Of a stretch of DNA of 64,000 bases, positions 1 through 12,146 are shown one piece after another. Position numbers and translations under genes: made by a program. Below the pieces are notes generated by a model. It had not been told where the DNA came from, did not search any database, and saw only the letters and a program-made list of their open reading frames with translations. Position 1 is the stretch's first letter; each line of letters starts with the position of its first letter. Origin of the DNA: Caprimulgus europaeus (lineage: Eukaryota; Chordata; Aves; Caprimulgiformes; Caprimulgidae); contig OU015523.1 in NCBI GenBank assembly GCA_907165065.1, positions 117,020,246-117,084,245 on the forward strand, read 5' to 3'.

Positions 1-437
1 GCCAGCAGGCTTTGATCACTCCAACATCCCCACATTCCCTGACAGTGTGTAACCTCAGCCCATGCAACACTTTTGCCTGGTAGGTTATGAAATACTTTAC
101 TGTAGCAAATTAGATACTTTCAATTCAAATAGACAAACAAGCAAACAAACAAACAAGAAAATAAAAAGCTTTGAAGACTTAAAGGCTCCAAGGAGATGCC
201 AGACAGTCCCTTCACAGTACAGTCATGACCAATTTGCTCTACAGAGACAAGCCTTGAAAAAAGTAGACATAAACTACTCAGTACTATTCTACTGGCAGCT
301 AGGGATCACTTGCTTTTGAAAGACTCCTTCATTACATAACTGAAATGTTAGTGAAAGTGGGAAGACTTGAGATCCTCAGTGCTAAATTGTTTGTTGAATA
401 CCATCCTAAACATGTCACAGGGCCATGGCAGAACAGA
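1..437. other. unique non-coding DNA, left edge
   Basis: AT-rich sequence with no recognisable gene. A short CAAA-type simple repeat lies at about 134-156. The open frame at 62-319 runs through this simple repeat and shows no domain, so it is not called. The stretch ends where CR1 similarity begins. Confidence 0.6.
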
Positions 438-1776
438 GACTTGAACTTCGAACATCTCCAGAGATGGAGACTCCACAGCCTCCCTGGGCAGCCTGTCCCA
501 ATGCTCCATCACCCTCACAGTAAAGAATTTTTTCCTTAAGTTTGTCTGGAACTTCCAGTGTTCCAGTTTTTGCCCATTGCCCCTTGTCCTGTCTCTGGTT
601 CTACTGAAAAAAAGCCCCAGCCCGATCCATTTGGCCCCCACATTTCAGGTATTTATAGACATTGATAAGATCCCCTCTCAGTCTTTTCTTCTCCAGACTG
701 AAGAGTCACAGCTCCCTCAACCTCTCATCATCTTTGTGGCTCTGCACTGGACTCTCTGTACAAGATCCTTGTCCCTCTTGCACTGGGGAGCCCAGAACTG
801 GTCACAGTATTCCAGATGTGGCCTCACCAGGGCAGAGTAGAGGGGGAGGAGAACCTCCCTTGACCTACTGGCCATGCTCTTTTTAATGCACCCCAGGATA
901 CTGTTTACTTTCCTGGCCACAGGGCACACTGCTGGATCATGGCCAGCCTGCTGTCCACCAGCACACCGAAGTCCTTTTCCTCAGAGCTCCTCTCCAGCAG
1001 GTCAGCCCCCAATCTGTACTGGTCCATGGGGTTATTCCTCCCCAGGTGAAGGACTCTGCACTTGCTCTTGTTGAACCTCATCAGGTTCCTTTGTGCCCAA
1101 CTCTCCATTGTGTCCAGGTCTCTCTGATGGCAGCACAGCCTTCTGGTGTGTCAGCCACTCCTCCCAACTTCGTATCATCAGCAAACTTGCTGAGGGTGGA
1201 CTCTATCCCTACATCCAGGTCGTTGATGAAGATGTTAAACAAGATCGGACCCAGTTCCGACCTCTGAGGAACACCGCTAGTTACAGGCCTCCAACTAGAT
1301 TCTGTGCCACTGGTCACAACCTTCTGAGCTCTGCCAGTCAGACAGTTCTCAATCCACCCCACTGTCCACTCATCAATCCCATACCTTCTAGGCTTTGCTA
1401 CAAGGATGTTGTGGGATATGGTATCAAAAGACTTGCTGAAATCAAGGTAGATGACATCCACTGCTTTCACCTCATCTACCCAGCTGGTGATGACATCATA
1501 GAAGGCTACCTGATTGTTCAAGCATGATTTCCCCCTAGTGAAACCACGTTGACTACTTCTGATAACCTTATTTTCTTCCAACTGCTTAGAAATGGTATCA
1601 AGAATGAACTGTTCCATCACTTTTCCAGGGATGAAGGTGAAGCTGATTGGCCTGTAGTTGCCTGGATCCTTCTTCTTGCCCTATTTGAAGACTGGAGTCA
1701 CACTGGCTATCCTCCGGTCTTCAGGCACCTCTCCTGTTCTCCAAGACCTTTCAAAGATGAGAATGGTTTAGCGATT
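438..1776 (-). mobile_element. CR1 LINE fragment, antisense, RT to C-terminus of ORF2
   Basis: On the minus strand this reads as the second half of CR1 ORF2: reverse transcriptase first (about 1776 to 1090), then the CR1 C-terminal region (about 1090 to 440). Reading order on the minus strand gives motif A ([10 protein letters not shown]), motif B ([16 protein letters not shown]), the catalytic FADD, then the [15 protein letters not shown] block, then [16 protein letters not shown], then RTRGNG..LE and FFTVRVMEHW..LPREAVESPS. These blocks lie in different frames, so several small indels have broken the ORF. The 5' end is truncated inside the RT domain, as is usual for CR1. The copy stops at about 440 without the usual 3' UTR and octamer tail, so its 3' end has been lost or replaced. 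It is a dead copy. Confidence 0.93.
1081..1620 (-). pseudogene. CR1 ORF2 reverse transcriptase remnant (179-codon open stretch)
   Basis: This is the longest uninterrupted open stretch of the antisense CR1. Residues 58-61 (YLDF) hold motif A and residues 116-119 (GVPQ) motif B. The FADD of motif C at residues 146-149 maps to about 1174-1185 and keeps both catalytic aspartates. In the usual CR1 motif B, glycine follows GVPQ; here it is arginine. After residue 165 the frame shifts: the true continuation (starting [10 protein letters not shown]) is in another frame at about 1108. In CR1 elements this enzyme copies LINE RNA into DNA at a nicked target. Here the endonuclease half is absent and the frame is broken, so no activity is expected. 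The first Met is internal to the domain and is not a real start. Confidence 0.85.
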
Positions 1777-4700
1777 TTATTTAAACAACAAGAAGTACAT
1801 TGTCACAATGTGAAAATGATTTTACAGAAACTAGGTTTTTAGGAGAAGGTTCATCTTTTTTGAGGCCCAGGTGAGTTAGCTGGAAATGTTGATGGCCTTC
1901 ATCCAGTGTGATAGGAAGCAACAAAATCCAAGCTAGAACACAACTGGTTTTAGCCCAGCCTTATTATGTTAATGAGCTACACAAAAGATGGTGGTTAGTA
2001 GCTCTGAGATGTTGCCAGGGAAGAGAGAACAGGAACAGTGAGGAAAAAAAAAAATCATCATAAAACAGAAATAAGGAAGAAAAAAGACTGTAATGAACTC
2101 CATAACTGGTGTTTCTGCTGAGACTATAATTCTTATAATCCAGTGGTTATGAATTCCTTTTCTAGGTTTATCTTTAGAAGTTATTTTTTAGGTTTCCGTT
2201 GATTTAGGAAGTGAAGTGGTTATTTTGTGGAAAATGCTTTTCCATGGATAGCTGCACATTTCTATCCTTTACCAGCTCTCTGTGTGAGTCCTTTCTGATG
2301 TATAGTGGTTGTTAAGTGTCACCCACACCATTTCCAGGAGGACATTTTGTGCACAGCATGACGTATATCAGATTCTGGGGTAAAAGTGTATGAACATGGG
2401 TTTTGCTGGTTGTATTGCAGGAATACTAATTGTGATGGCTGTGAAGATGCTTTGGCAAGTATAGAATTTGTTTTGGTGTGTGCTGGATTACAGAAGGATT
2501 GCTGCTGGTGCATCTGGCATATTGGAATATTACACAAAAGACAGTGTTAAGAGATGTAGGAAAAAGTGTTTCAATCTTCTTTCAAAACAGACTGCAGTTT
2601 TGTTATTTTTGGAGGGTGTAGATTCTGGTAGGAACAAACAGAGACAAACAGAATATTTAGTGATGTCAGCAACATTTTTATTCCCTCTTTCACAAACCAA
2701 AGGGCCAGTTAAGTTTTCACTGAATGGGGGTACTTCTTATTTGTTCACCCACAAAAGCAAGATGCGGTCACAAGTATGAATCTTATACAAATGTGTGTGA
2801 ACAAGTGTCTGTGTGTGTGCCTCCCAGAAGACACATCTGAACCAGGAGTCTGGAGTTCCCACATGGTAAGTCCACTTCTATGAGACAAAGACTGAGATAA
2901 CTATGCCTTTCATTTTTATTTTTTCTTTAAAGAATAAAAAGTACCATATTGTTATGGAAGTTCTGCAAATCCAGTCCTCCACAGAGAAACAGAAGAAAGG
3001 GGTAAGAGACACTGAAGCTAATTCACTAGAAAAGTAGGATAAAAAATAATCTGTAGCTTTCATTGTCAATGCTGGAAAGCATAGTAAAATAATACAAGTC
3101 TAATAACAGTAAAGAGCTATTGTGAAGCCATATTCTTTCAAAAGCAGCATCACACTTTGAAAGCCTGAATTTCAGAGAATGGAAGTGTGCTTTCAGAAGG
3201 GATATTTGTGGTTTGTTTCATTTTACATTGCCAGTCTTGGTCTAGTTTGCTGTCTTCTTTTCTTGAAAACATCTCAGTGTGTTCATTTGCAGTTGAAAAG
3301 ACAGTGCAGGATATTTATTATTGTTACCCTATTTAAATCATCTAAGAAACCTACAGTTATTCTGGGAATTAAATCAAACCAGTGTAATAATTATCTGGCT
3401 GTATGGATCAAGAATATGTTTGCTGTTGTTGTCCATTGAAGATAGATGATTTCTAGAAGGGAATACAATGAAAGGAGACAGCATCATTAGCTAAAGCAAA
3501 CATACATCCAAGGTGCCTTCTCTGGGCATTTTAATGTGCCACTGCCAATCATAAATTTGTTCCAGTCACAATTAAAGTTCTATCTTTAACCTGATTTTCT
3601 CTATCAACAGGGGACGCAGTCACAAATTGTTGCTCTCTGGAAGTAGTAAGAGTAATGTCTGGATTTCACAGATAAAATACACATTATACAAATCTTTTAG
3701 AAAGAAGTAGATTGAAAGAAAATGAAAATTCAGCTTACAGCTATCTCTTATTTCTATCAACATATGTGCTTATATATGTATGCTCCCCACTCTCAGCTTG
3801 TTCTTAACAAAATTGCACAGCTGGAGATCTGATAACTGGGCATGACCTCTGTTGTTGTCTTAGTCTTCTTAGATGATGATGTGATTTAAGGACTCATACA
3901 ACTTTTTGTATTCTAAAAGGCCTTGCAGTTCCATTCAGATTTAGATTCTTCAGATCCTTCTGCTCAGAAAGGATTCCTTCATTAATAAATAAGTAATTGT
4001 CAAAGTAGTTTTAATCCTTCTGCCACCAAGTTAACAGCTGTGCATATTTTGAAAATGCATTACCCTTTTTGCTATCATCTATGCTGGTATTCTGATCAAA
4101 TGTATCCACTTATAAATGGAGAGATCCTTGTTTGTGTTGTAAAATTAGAGTCCCTTTATAGACAGTGGGGAGAAATTGGTATTTCAGATTATGAGTAATT
4201 TCACAAAAACATATGTGGAAAAAATTAGTTAGACAAATAACACCCAAAGGTAACTTTATTTTCCTTTGATTATACATTGGCCTGTGGTTGCAAGGCCAAG
4301 TGTAGACATCTAGATCAGATGTAGAAATTCAGGAGCTGAATGAATGTCGTAGGGCAAGATTCTGTTTAAAAACTACATTTAAGTGTATATATGTAGATGT
4401 CCAACTGCTGAGATAGGTGTCTAGGCTCCTACCACAGGAACTGAAAACCTACAGCTCAACTCAGTTTTTTGCCTGCACAGAAACATGGTTGTTCAAGATG
4501 CTGCAACCTATCTGGCATCTCCTGTTCCAGAGGACACAGGTGTACACCAAATCCTATGTGAGATATCCAAGATATCTCACATACTTCAGAGTATCTCAAA
4601 TAACACTAATTGCTTATATTTAGGCAACTGAATTTACCTCTGGATTAGATTTCTTTGACTCTAAGGGAACCCAAACCACACAACATGCACAGACATCTAT

Positions 4701-5182
4701 ATTTAGGTTCCCTAATTTATAGCCCAATCCCAGTCCTACTAATGGACACTGGGAAGGGCTAAATCTTCCCTCCCTCAGGTCCTGATGATTAATAGATTCT
4801 GTGAAAAATTATGCGAGTTCTTAAATATATTGCAACCAGATCATTAAGTTCTTTTTCATTTGACACACCAACACTCAGATCTCAGCATGAAGCCCTTTGT
4901 CACATTCAGAAATATATATATCATAAAAGTTCATCATTAGCTAAACACATTTTATATAATAATGTATAATGCACAATGGAATAATACACAAGACTAAGTA
5001 GTAATAGTTGATTGTAATTTAACACAATAGCAATCAACTTCTCCAGGATGATAATGACTTTGGGCTTACCAAACACATTTGCAACTCCAAGTAACAATGT
5101 GACTGCAAGTCATCTACCATATTTGAGGTCTTAGCCCCAGAGTCATCTTGGGAAGCATAAGCAAGGAGTTCAGCTAGTCTAA
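1777..5182. other. unique non-coding DNA
   Basis: No gene, LTR or LINE is recognised. Open frames of 60-103 codons occur (for example at 2468-2779 and 3179-3439), but none shows a domain or composition unlike chance. A perfect 12-bp-stem inverted repeat at 4555-4583 is listed separately. Confidence 0.6.
4555..4583. repeat. short perfect inverted repeat (12-bp stem, 5-nt loop)
   Basis: The left arm TATGTGAGATAT (4555-4566) is followed by CCAAG and then the exact reverse complement ATATCTCACATA (4572-4583). The next outer bases are C and C and do not pair. It could fold as a DNA cruciform or RNA hairpin. The stem is too short for a typical pre-miRNA. Confidence 0.85.
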
Positions 5183-5467
5183 TCTTCACAGTGGTGCCCA
5201 ATGGTAGGACAAGGGGCAATGGGTGTAACCTGGAACACAGGAGGTTCCACTTAAACTTGAGAAGAAACTTCTTCACTGTGAGGGTGACAGAGCACTGGAA
5301 CAGGCTGCCCAGGGAGCTTGTGGAGTCTCCTTCTCTGGAGATATTTAAAACCCTCCTGGACACCTTCCTGTGTGATCTCATCTAGGTGTTCCTGCTCCGG
5401 CAGGGGGATTGGACTGGATGATCTTTCGAGGTCCCTTCCAATCCCTGACATTCTGTGATTCTGTGTA
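5183..5467 (+). mobile_element. CR1 LINE 3' end (CR1-F-like), sense
   Basis: This is a 5'-truncated CR1 carrying the last part of ORF2 and the 3' UTR. The frame at 5191-5385 encodes RTRGNGCNLEHRRFHLNL, then [20 protein letters not shown] and ends after TFLCDLI with a TAG at about 5383. The 3' UTR follows (GGTGTTCCTGCTCCGGCAGG, then a purine-rich GGATTGGACTGG block) and the copy ends in ATTCTGTG repeats at about 5450-5467. It is nearly identical in type to the copies at 32704-33371 and 40034-40224. CR1 normally leaves no TSD and none was found. Confidence 0.95.
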
Positions 5468-6709
5468 ATCTTCTTCAGGTCATAGTTACACCCAGGGGCT
5501 GTGCATCGCCAGCTCATGACTAAGGGATCTTTTTGTACTCTAGACTGTGTTTAATTGCTCAACATACGTGAGCTAAGTCTTGCCTTTAAACTAGAAGTTG
5601 TCTGCAGATGATATTTATCTGTATTTTTTGACTGCCTAGCAATGAAGGGTTGAAGGGGCACAATTCAGGCTGTTCAGTATTACTGCAGTAAAATGATTGA
5701 TAAAGTGGCAACTCTTGCACAGACAAAGCTCCAATTTAAATTAAATAGGAGCTTGGCTTTGGGAGTTAAGAGAGCAAATTAATTCTGACTCTTGGCTTGT
5801 CCTAGCATTAAAAATACGTAGAGCATTGTAAATGTATATTCTGATTTTCGGGACATGGAGAAAAATAATTTGCTATAACATCAAGAAATGGATGATCGTG
5901 CCATCCAATATTTGCTAAGGTATTGAAAGGTAAATATTTCCTAGGACATAAAGTATAGGCTATTTACATCTGAGATGTGTGCCCTCATCTAATTTCCTTG
6001 GACATTTCTAAGATCACTTAGTTCCCTAGGGTAGGACATGAAGGTACAACTGCAATTGTCCTCCTACTTTTATGCCCTCTGCCTTTTGGTACTCTATAAA
6101 CAAGTAAATTGACTTAAACCACAGGTTATCTTGTGAAAAAACTGTAGAGTCTCATGCCATATTTAATCTGATAGTCACATGTATTAAAATTATTGTCATC
6201 TCATTTCTGATTGTGGCCTGAAAAAAGGAAGAAAGTTTTATGTTTAAAATCTAACAGTTACAAAACCTCAGCTGTATTCTTAGCTCTAATACTGACTTAC
6301 TTGGTGACTTAATTAAGTCTATTATCACTTGATTTAAGGAAGTGTTGAGAGCTGTTGTTTCTATTGACTTCTTTAAAGAGCAGCTGCTTAATACCATGGG
6401 AACTTAAGTTACTAATCCCTCCCCTCTCTGTTTCCCTTTTTGAAACTGGAGATATTTAGTATTTACCTAACCTTCAAGGGTATTTGGAGGCTAAATCCAT
6501 TAGTGATTAAGATGCAATCAGAAAATTTGATCTATTCAATGGATAAGTCTATAAATAAAATAAAGATAGAATGTCAGATTCTGACATACAGCAATTCCTT
6601 CCAATATCAGGTTTTTTGAAAACTATTTCAATGTTACTACTTCAAGAAAAACTGGTGAGCACACAAACCCCAATGAAGCTCTGGGTGATCATACAAAATA
6701 ATAAAGCCC
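5468..6709. other. unique non-coding DNA
   Basis: Single-copy-looking AT-rich DNA between a CR1 end and a truncated LTR. No gene or repeat is recognised. Confidence 0.6.
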
Positions 6710-7492
6710 TGTGGTGGGTTGACCCTGGCTGATTGCCAGGTGCCCACCAAAGCTGCTTTATAACTCCCCTCCTCAGCTGGACAGGGGAGAGAAAATATCA
6801 TGAGCAGGTTGTGGGTCATGGGAAGGACAGAGAGAGATCATTCACCAATTACCATCACAGGCAAAAACAGACTCAACCCAGTGAAATTTATTTCATTTAT
6901 TGCCAATCAAATCAGAGGAGAGTAATAAAAAATTAAACTAAATCTTAAAAACCCTTCCCCCTACCTATCTTTTCTTCCTGGCCTCAACTTCAGTCCTGAA
7001 TTTTCTGCCTCCTCCCCTGCAGTGGCACAGGAAGGGTGGGGGTTGGGGTCAGTTCATCTCATGTTGTTTCTGCTGCTCCTTCCTCCTCAGAGGGAGGACT
7101 CCTTACACTCTTCCCTTGGTGTAGTGTGGGGTCCCTCTCACAGGAGGCAGTCCTCCATGAACTTCTCCAATGTGAGTCCTTCCCATGACTGACAGTTCTT
7201 CAGGAACTGCTCCAGCCTTGGTTCTTTCCATGGGGTGCAGTCTTTCAGTAACAGACTGCTCCAGTGCGAGTCCCCCACAGGGTCACAAGTCCTGCTAGCA
7301 AACCTGCTCCAGCGTGGGGTCCTCCACGGGCTACAGGTGGTCATCTGCTCCATCATGGACCTTCATGGGCTGCAGGAGAACAGCCTCACTTACCACAGCC
7401 TGCACCACAAGTTGTGGGGGAATCTCTGCTCTGGCATCTCTTCCCCCTCCTTCTTCACTGACCTTGGTGTCTGCAGGGTTGTTTCGCATGTT
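6710..7492 (-). mobile_element. ERV LTR, antisense, U3 side lost (same family as 41882-42954)
   Basis: It begins TGTGGTGGGTTGACCCTGG and follows the LTR at 41882-42954 block by block: CTCCTCAGCTGGACAGGGGA, the ACCAATCAAATCAGAG block, CTGCTCCTTCCTCCTCAG, a GTCC-rich repeat array, and the CTGACCTTGGTGTCTGCAGG end block. Comparison with the other copy, plus the U5-like end at the low coordinate, puts the functional orientation on the minus strand. The copy then stops at about 7492, so roughly the first 250 bp of the element (U3 start, promoter side) is missing and no TSD can be read. The internal array has about two fewer units than the intact copy. No retroviral gene is next to it. Confidence 0.88.
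7128..7362. repeat. minisatellite-like array inside the truncated LTR (about 5 units of 41-49 bp)
   Basis: Imperfect direct repeats of the form 'GTCC..CCAYGGG..CAGTCCTTCA..AACTGCTCCAGYGTGG'. Units start at about 7128, 7173, 7219, 7267 and 7316. The last unit is followed by a further degenerate copy (ACCTTCATGGGCTGCAGG). Compare with the longer array at 42297-42620. Confidence 0.75.
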
Positions 7493-8283
7493 GGATGTCT
7501 AAGAAATAGACTTAGAGCGGCCAACATGGAAAACAGGAATGCTGATGCTATTTCTGATAGCACTGTTTCTTGGAAAAAATTATTACATTTTCAATTGTTT
7601 TTGCATATTTATGGAACATTAGCAAATACATTTTCTCCCTTTTTCAAAACATAAAACAGAACTTCCTCTACTTTCAAAATTTTAACTGTGAAGTTTTCTT
7701 TTTCCCTCCCTTTTTCTTTATTTTATGCAAAAATGCATAGTTCTGCTAACATTGTCCTTTTGTACAAATGCACTTAGATTCTCATTACAATGAACAGTAT
7801 CTTGGGTATTTTCTATCATACATAGTATCATGATGAAATAAAAAATTTTTAGGAATTCCCATTAAGACCTCATGAGAATCTCCATCAGGTAGATGGTGCA
7901 GAGAACAAATGAAATGAAACTAAGAAACTACATAGTATTTATTCCCCAAATTCCTTGATCTCAAAGGCATATCCAACAAGTTTTGAGTGGTGTGAACGAA
8001 TAGGTGCAGCAGACTGAGAACAGATAGTTTTCTTTACTTGAAAATCACTTTATGTAACTGCAAATCTGGTTCTAGTAAAGCAATAGCATCAGCAGAATGA
8101 AAAACAGGAAACTTGAGAATTATAGCTTTGGGCATCTTTCTTTTACCTTCTCTGCATGGGTGGATGACTCCAGTGTTATCACACTAATAAGCAGGAAAAG
8201 AAAGAATTCTAACATGTTGCATAACTTCTTTTGAAAAGGATGTTGTAGGCAGCTGGAGGAGAGGGGAAGTGGTCTGAAAGATT

Positions 8284-8311
8284 TCTTTCTACCAAAGTTT
8301 TGGTAGAAAGA
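8284..8311. repeat. 28-bp near-perfect palindrome
   Basis: The left arm TCTTTCTACCAAA (8284-8296) and the right arm TTTGGTAGAAAGA (8299-8311) are exact reverse complements around a 2-base centre (GT). Such a structure can form a cruciform. No function can be assigned from sequence. Confidence 0.85.
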
Positions 8312-9036
8312 GGTTTAAAAAATACAAGTAAACCTCTGATATTTTTACATTAGCTTCTAAATTGTTACAGTATTTCTCTAAGTGTATGTGCAGGAGGGAT
8401 ATAGTCAAGTTTTATTACATTAAAAATTTATGGCCTACAGACGAACAATGCAAATATGTTAATATATTTTTATGGATACATCAAAGTAAGAGACAATGTG
8501 ATGGTACCTGTATCACAGGTATAAGCCAGCTTCTTCAGCCAAAATGATTACATAGTCTGTCCTAGACTCTCAGCAGAAGAATCGATGTGCATCAGTAAGC
8601 GGGAGCGATATAGATCTGTGTTAAGAATTCTAGAAGTGAAAAATGTGATTTACTGGGGGAGAACAACCTAATAGCACTGAGATCTCAAACTTCTACCTTA
8701 CAAAACTGCTATTAACTTGGGTGATTCAGGAGGTAGTCACAGACTAGTCAAAGAGCCAGTACATGGATTCCTGCAAGGTGCTGGCTATCTCCCAGACCAA
8801 GCTGTTGAAATCAGTGGAAAGATGTAAGCCCTGAGCACCTTACAAGATCAGGCCTTTTTTTTGTGATATGAATAGGTAGGTTATTTGAAAATATTCTCAC
8901 TTATTTGTGTTACTTCTCAGCTAGTGTGAGAGTCCATAGTTCAGAGGAAGCAACCAGCCTTCCCTGATTATTGAGAGCATTGGGAAGTGTAAAGAAAATA
9001 ATATTCACCTTCCCTTCAATTAATGTACATTAGACA

Positions 9037-9092
9037 TCCCTTCATCCATCCATCCATCTGTTCATCCATCCCTTCCTCCATCTCTTCCTCCA
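9037..9092. repeat. (ATCC)n-type imperfect microsatellite
   Basis: Runs of ATCC are interrupted by TTCC/CTCC variants over about 55 bp. It is a simple repeat. Confidence 0.85.
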
Positions 9093-10672
9093 CAGTCTGC
9101 AGCTAACCTCTCAAATGGCCATGCTGATGGCCAAGCAGCCTCCCAGTCTATGCTGTTCCCATCCACTTGCTTACAAAATAGCATCTGGGACAAAATATTT
9201 TCTTCCAGCAAAATTAGCCCAGCTCTTACTAAGCCCACTTGGCTACCTCGAGTCAGGCAATCAGCCAATCTTTATAATTGGCTAATATTTTAAAACATAA
9301 ATATTCTAAAGACCCATTTTTCTGAAGGGCAGCTAGTAGCTAGTTACGGCAGATGTAAGCCATTAGAAAAACAGTACAAACTCTGTGACATTTACTCAGA
9401 CTTCATATATTTATTATTATTAAATACTTGACAGACAAAGCATCCATTAATTAACAAATGATGTATTTCACATCCTACCTGTCTTTACAACAATGGGAGA
9501 TGTTATTAAGAAAAAATGTGTCCGGAAATAGTAGCAGCTTGGAGAGAGAAAATTCACATTCTCAATATAAAATGAGTGCAATGAAATATTATAAAGGAAA
9601 TTAAGAAGTAAGAGCAAAATAAATGATACTTTCACAAAGTCCAGTTATGCACATTTAGTATGATACACATGAAGATAACCTAAGCTTAATTGATTGCTAT
9701 ATCTGTCACTTGCCTCCAAATTACCTAGTGCGTCATTGAGTGAGAAAGTGACCCACTCAAATTGGTCCACAGATCAAAAAGATGAAAGTTGGCAATACTG
9801 GGGCCATAATACAAAAAAAAAAAAGAAAAAGATAAAGAGCTGTCTTTGTCTTCAAGGACCTCTGTTCTTGGTAAGGACAAGTATTAATAGTGTTCCACAT
9901 CCACTAGAAGTCTATGCAGCTAAATACAACAGAGTAGAATTAGCAGAACTGCCATATACTTCAAGGAGCACTGGAATGTTGTGCTCTGTATACCTTAAAT
10001 ATGAAGCATATGTCAGACTACCACAAAATCTTTCTCCATTGTTATTGTACCTCTAACATAAAGCTACATCTGGATACTTCCATCACAAAATTATCCTTGT
10101 GACTCAAGAGGGTTCACAAAAAAATCTACATCTCAGCAGTATGAGGAACAGTATGACTAAATTAGTTTATTTCATAGCCAACCAGTTCTTTGATACAAAC
10201 ATCTGTCTCCTTCCTTTTTAAGAATAAAAAAATTTTAATAACTAATTCCCCACAAAGACATCATTTCTGCAAAAACTCAGTAATAAAGGTTTAGGAGAGA
10301 TTTTCATCTTTCTGGTAAAGAAACTTAGTGCACTATCTGAAGTAATTTGTCATATGAAGAGGTTTGTGTCATAAAACATATCCCTGCTAGAAGATTGGTT
10401 GGTATTTTCACTTGTTTTATACAGACAAGGTGTCCATCCATAAGCATGATTGAATTTCTCCCAAAGGAAATTACAAATATGCTTTTCTTTGAAAATTCAG
10501 TCATCAAGTTATATTTTCATATAATGTTCACTTGGAACACAGTGTGACTGTTTAGCCCTGTAATACTATATAGCTACTGTTAACAACAGCCCAGATGCCT
10601 TGTACTGAGTCCAGCTTCTTCAGGACTGAGGGTTGCCAGGCTTGCTCTGTCCGAACCTTTCTTGACCTGCCT

Positions 10673-10737
10673 GCAATTTATATGACTTGATTTATCTGTA
10701 ACAGCAATTTATGTAATTGATTATCTGTCTGTGGCAG
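10673..10737. repeat. imperfect tandem pair, about 32 bp unit
   Basis: CAATTTATATGACTTGATTT.. is followed directly by CAATTTATGTAATTGATT.., and both units end in a TATCTGT..CAG block. It is a small local duplication with substitutions and indels. Confidence 0.55.
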
Positions 10738-12073
10738 ATTCACTTTACTTTTGTTGTCTTTGTGTGGTATAACTACAGTTTTACATAGATAGCAGAAGCA
10801 AACAGTTATTCTGGGTGGAATGAGATGTTTATGACTCTAACACAATGATGTAGTGTACAGAAATACAGACCTGGTACAACAGCAAAGGCTCTGAGAAGCA
10901 GAAGCATAGGATGGAGCACTGAGGAGTGCAGACATGGGATAAAAGATGTAACACAGCTGTTACTTTGGACCCCACACTAGAAATGACTCAGGAAATATCA
11001 GTTAAAAAAGCTGTCCTGTACCTGGGCAAAACAGGCTTTACAGATAATAAAGAGAATAAACAAATAGTATCTAACATATGTGAGAAGGACCATATATAGT
11101 AAATTCAGATGCATCATGAAGCTTGAGATTATAGAAAAACAAAGCTGAAAGAACACATTACCAAACACAAAAATAAGCGGATGCTACAAGGACAAAGAAG
11201 AAACCATCAACGTGATCGTCATATTCCTTCTGGTGAAGAACTCCAGATGCTGACAGCTGTTTGTAACAGCACAGCATCACCAGACATAGGACCCAGAGAA
11301 GTAAAGGAAGGGTGAGTGCAACACCAGGAAAAGGGGTAGAAATTAAGAAGTATAACTATTGTAAATGAATTATTACTCTTTCTCTTCCTGTAACAAGTAG
11401 TTCTGCACTAGTAAAGATCAGATTCTTAAGATTTCAGTTATACTAACAGTAAATTATTTGCTTTACTTTTATATATCATGTGCTTCCTCTTTGCCCATAA
11501 ATAACTTTTGAGTATAACAATAGGAAGTTATTAAAATAGAGTTGTTAGATTAGATATTGATGACTTCTCATAAATTCTCCACACAATTTTGCATCTTTTA
11601 ATAATTCATGAGTTCAGTGTGGATGCTTAAATCATTAAGAGCAATTCCACAGAAAAGCTGCAGCACTAAGCCAAATCTGAGAACATCTGACTTGCTTTTC
11701 CATGTTTTTCATGAAAGTGATGTCTGTTAAATTGTAGTATGCTTTTTGTCTTATGTGTAGAATGTGTGTTGAACTGGATCCTGTGAAAGTGGTACTCAAA
11801 AATACTAACATATCTCATACTTCCAATCATTCAGCAAATGTTAACAATTCTTAAGAATTCTGTTTACCTGAGCACAGGAAAGATCTGCAGGATGCAAAGA
11901 CAGTGAGGCACCGGGTTCTCTGAGGATCAGCAGGAGTTCATGTGCTTGATATCACTGTGTCAACACTACAGACATTCCTATAAAACTTTTCAAAACCATT
12001 TATTGAGGTGTTTTTTTCTAATTTCCTCATTAAATTTTGTGCTGATCTCTATATATCTTTACTCCATGATACA

Positions 12074-12146
12074 TTTAGGGGCTGGACTAGATGACCTTTA
12101 AAGGTCCCTTCCAACCTAAACTATTCTATAATGATTCTACGATCAT
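12074..12146 (+). mobile_element. CR1 LINE 3' tail, very short, sense
   Basis: GGGCTGGACTAGATGACC, then AAAGGTCCCTTCCAACCTAA and a TATTCTATAATGATTCTACG end are the terminal 3' UTR of a CR1. Only about 70 bp survives, an extreme 5' truncation. The octamer tail is degraded, so the copy is not recent. Confidence 0.88.

Larger units (their letters stand above)
7493..12073. other. unique non-coding DNA with simple repeats
   Basis: No coding or LINE/LTR sequence is recognised. Within it lie a 28-bp near-perfect palindrome (8284-8311), an ATCC-type simple repeat (9037-9092), an A-rich run (about 9812-9832) and an imperfect 31-33-bp tandem pair (about 10673-10737). Open frames of up to 120 codons (9694-10056) cross the A-rich run and look accidental. 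Confidence 0.55.

Noticed and set aside
1093..1527. 144-codon plus-strand open frame
   Set aside because: It is the antisense shadow of the CR1 reverse transcriptase on the minus strand.
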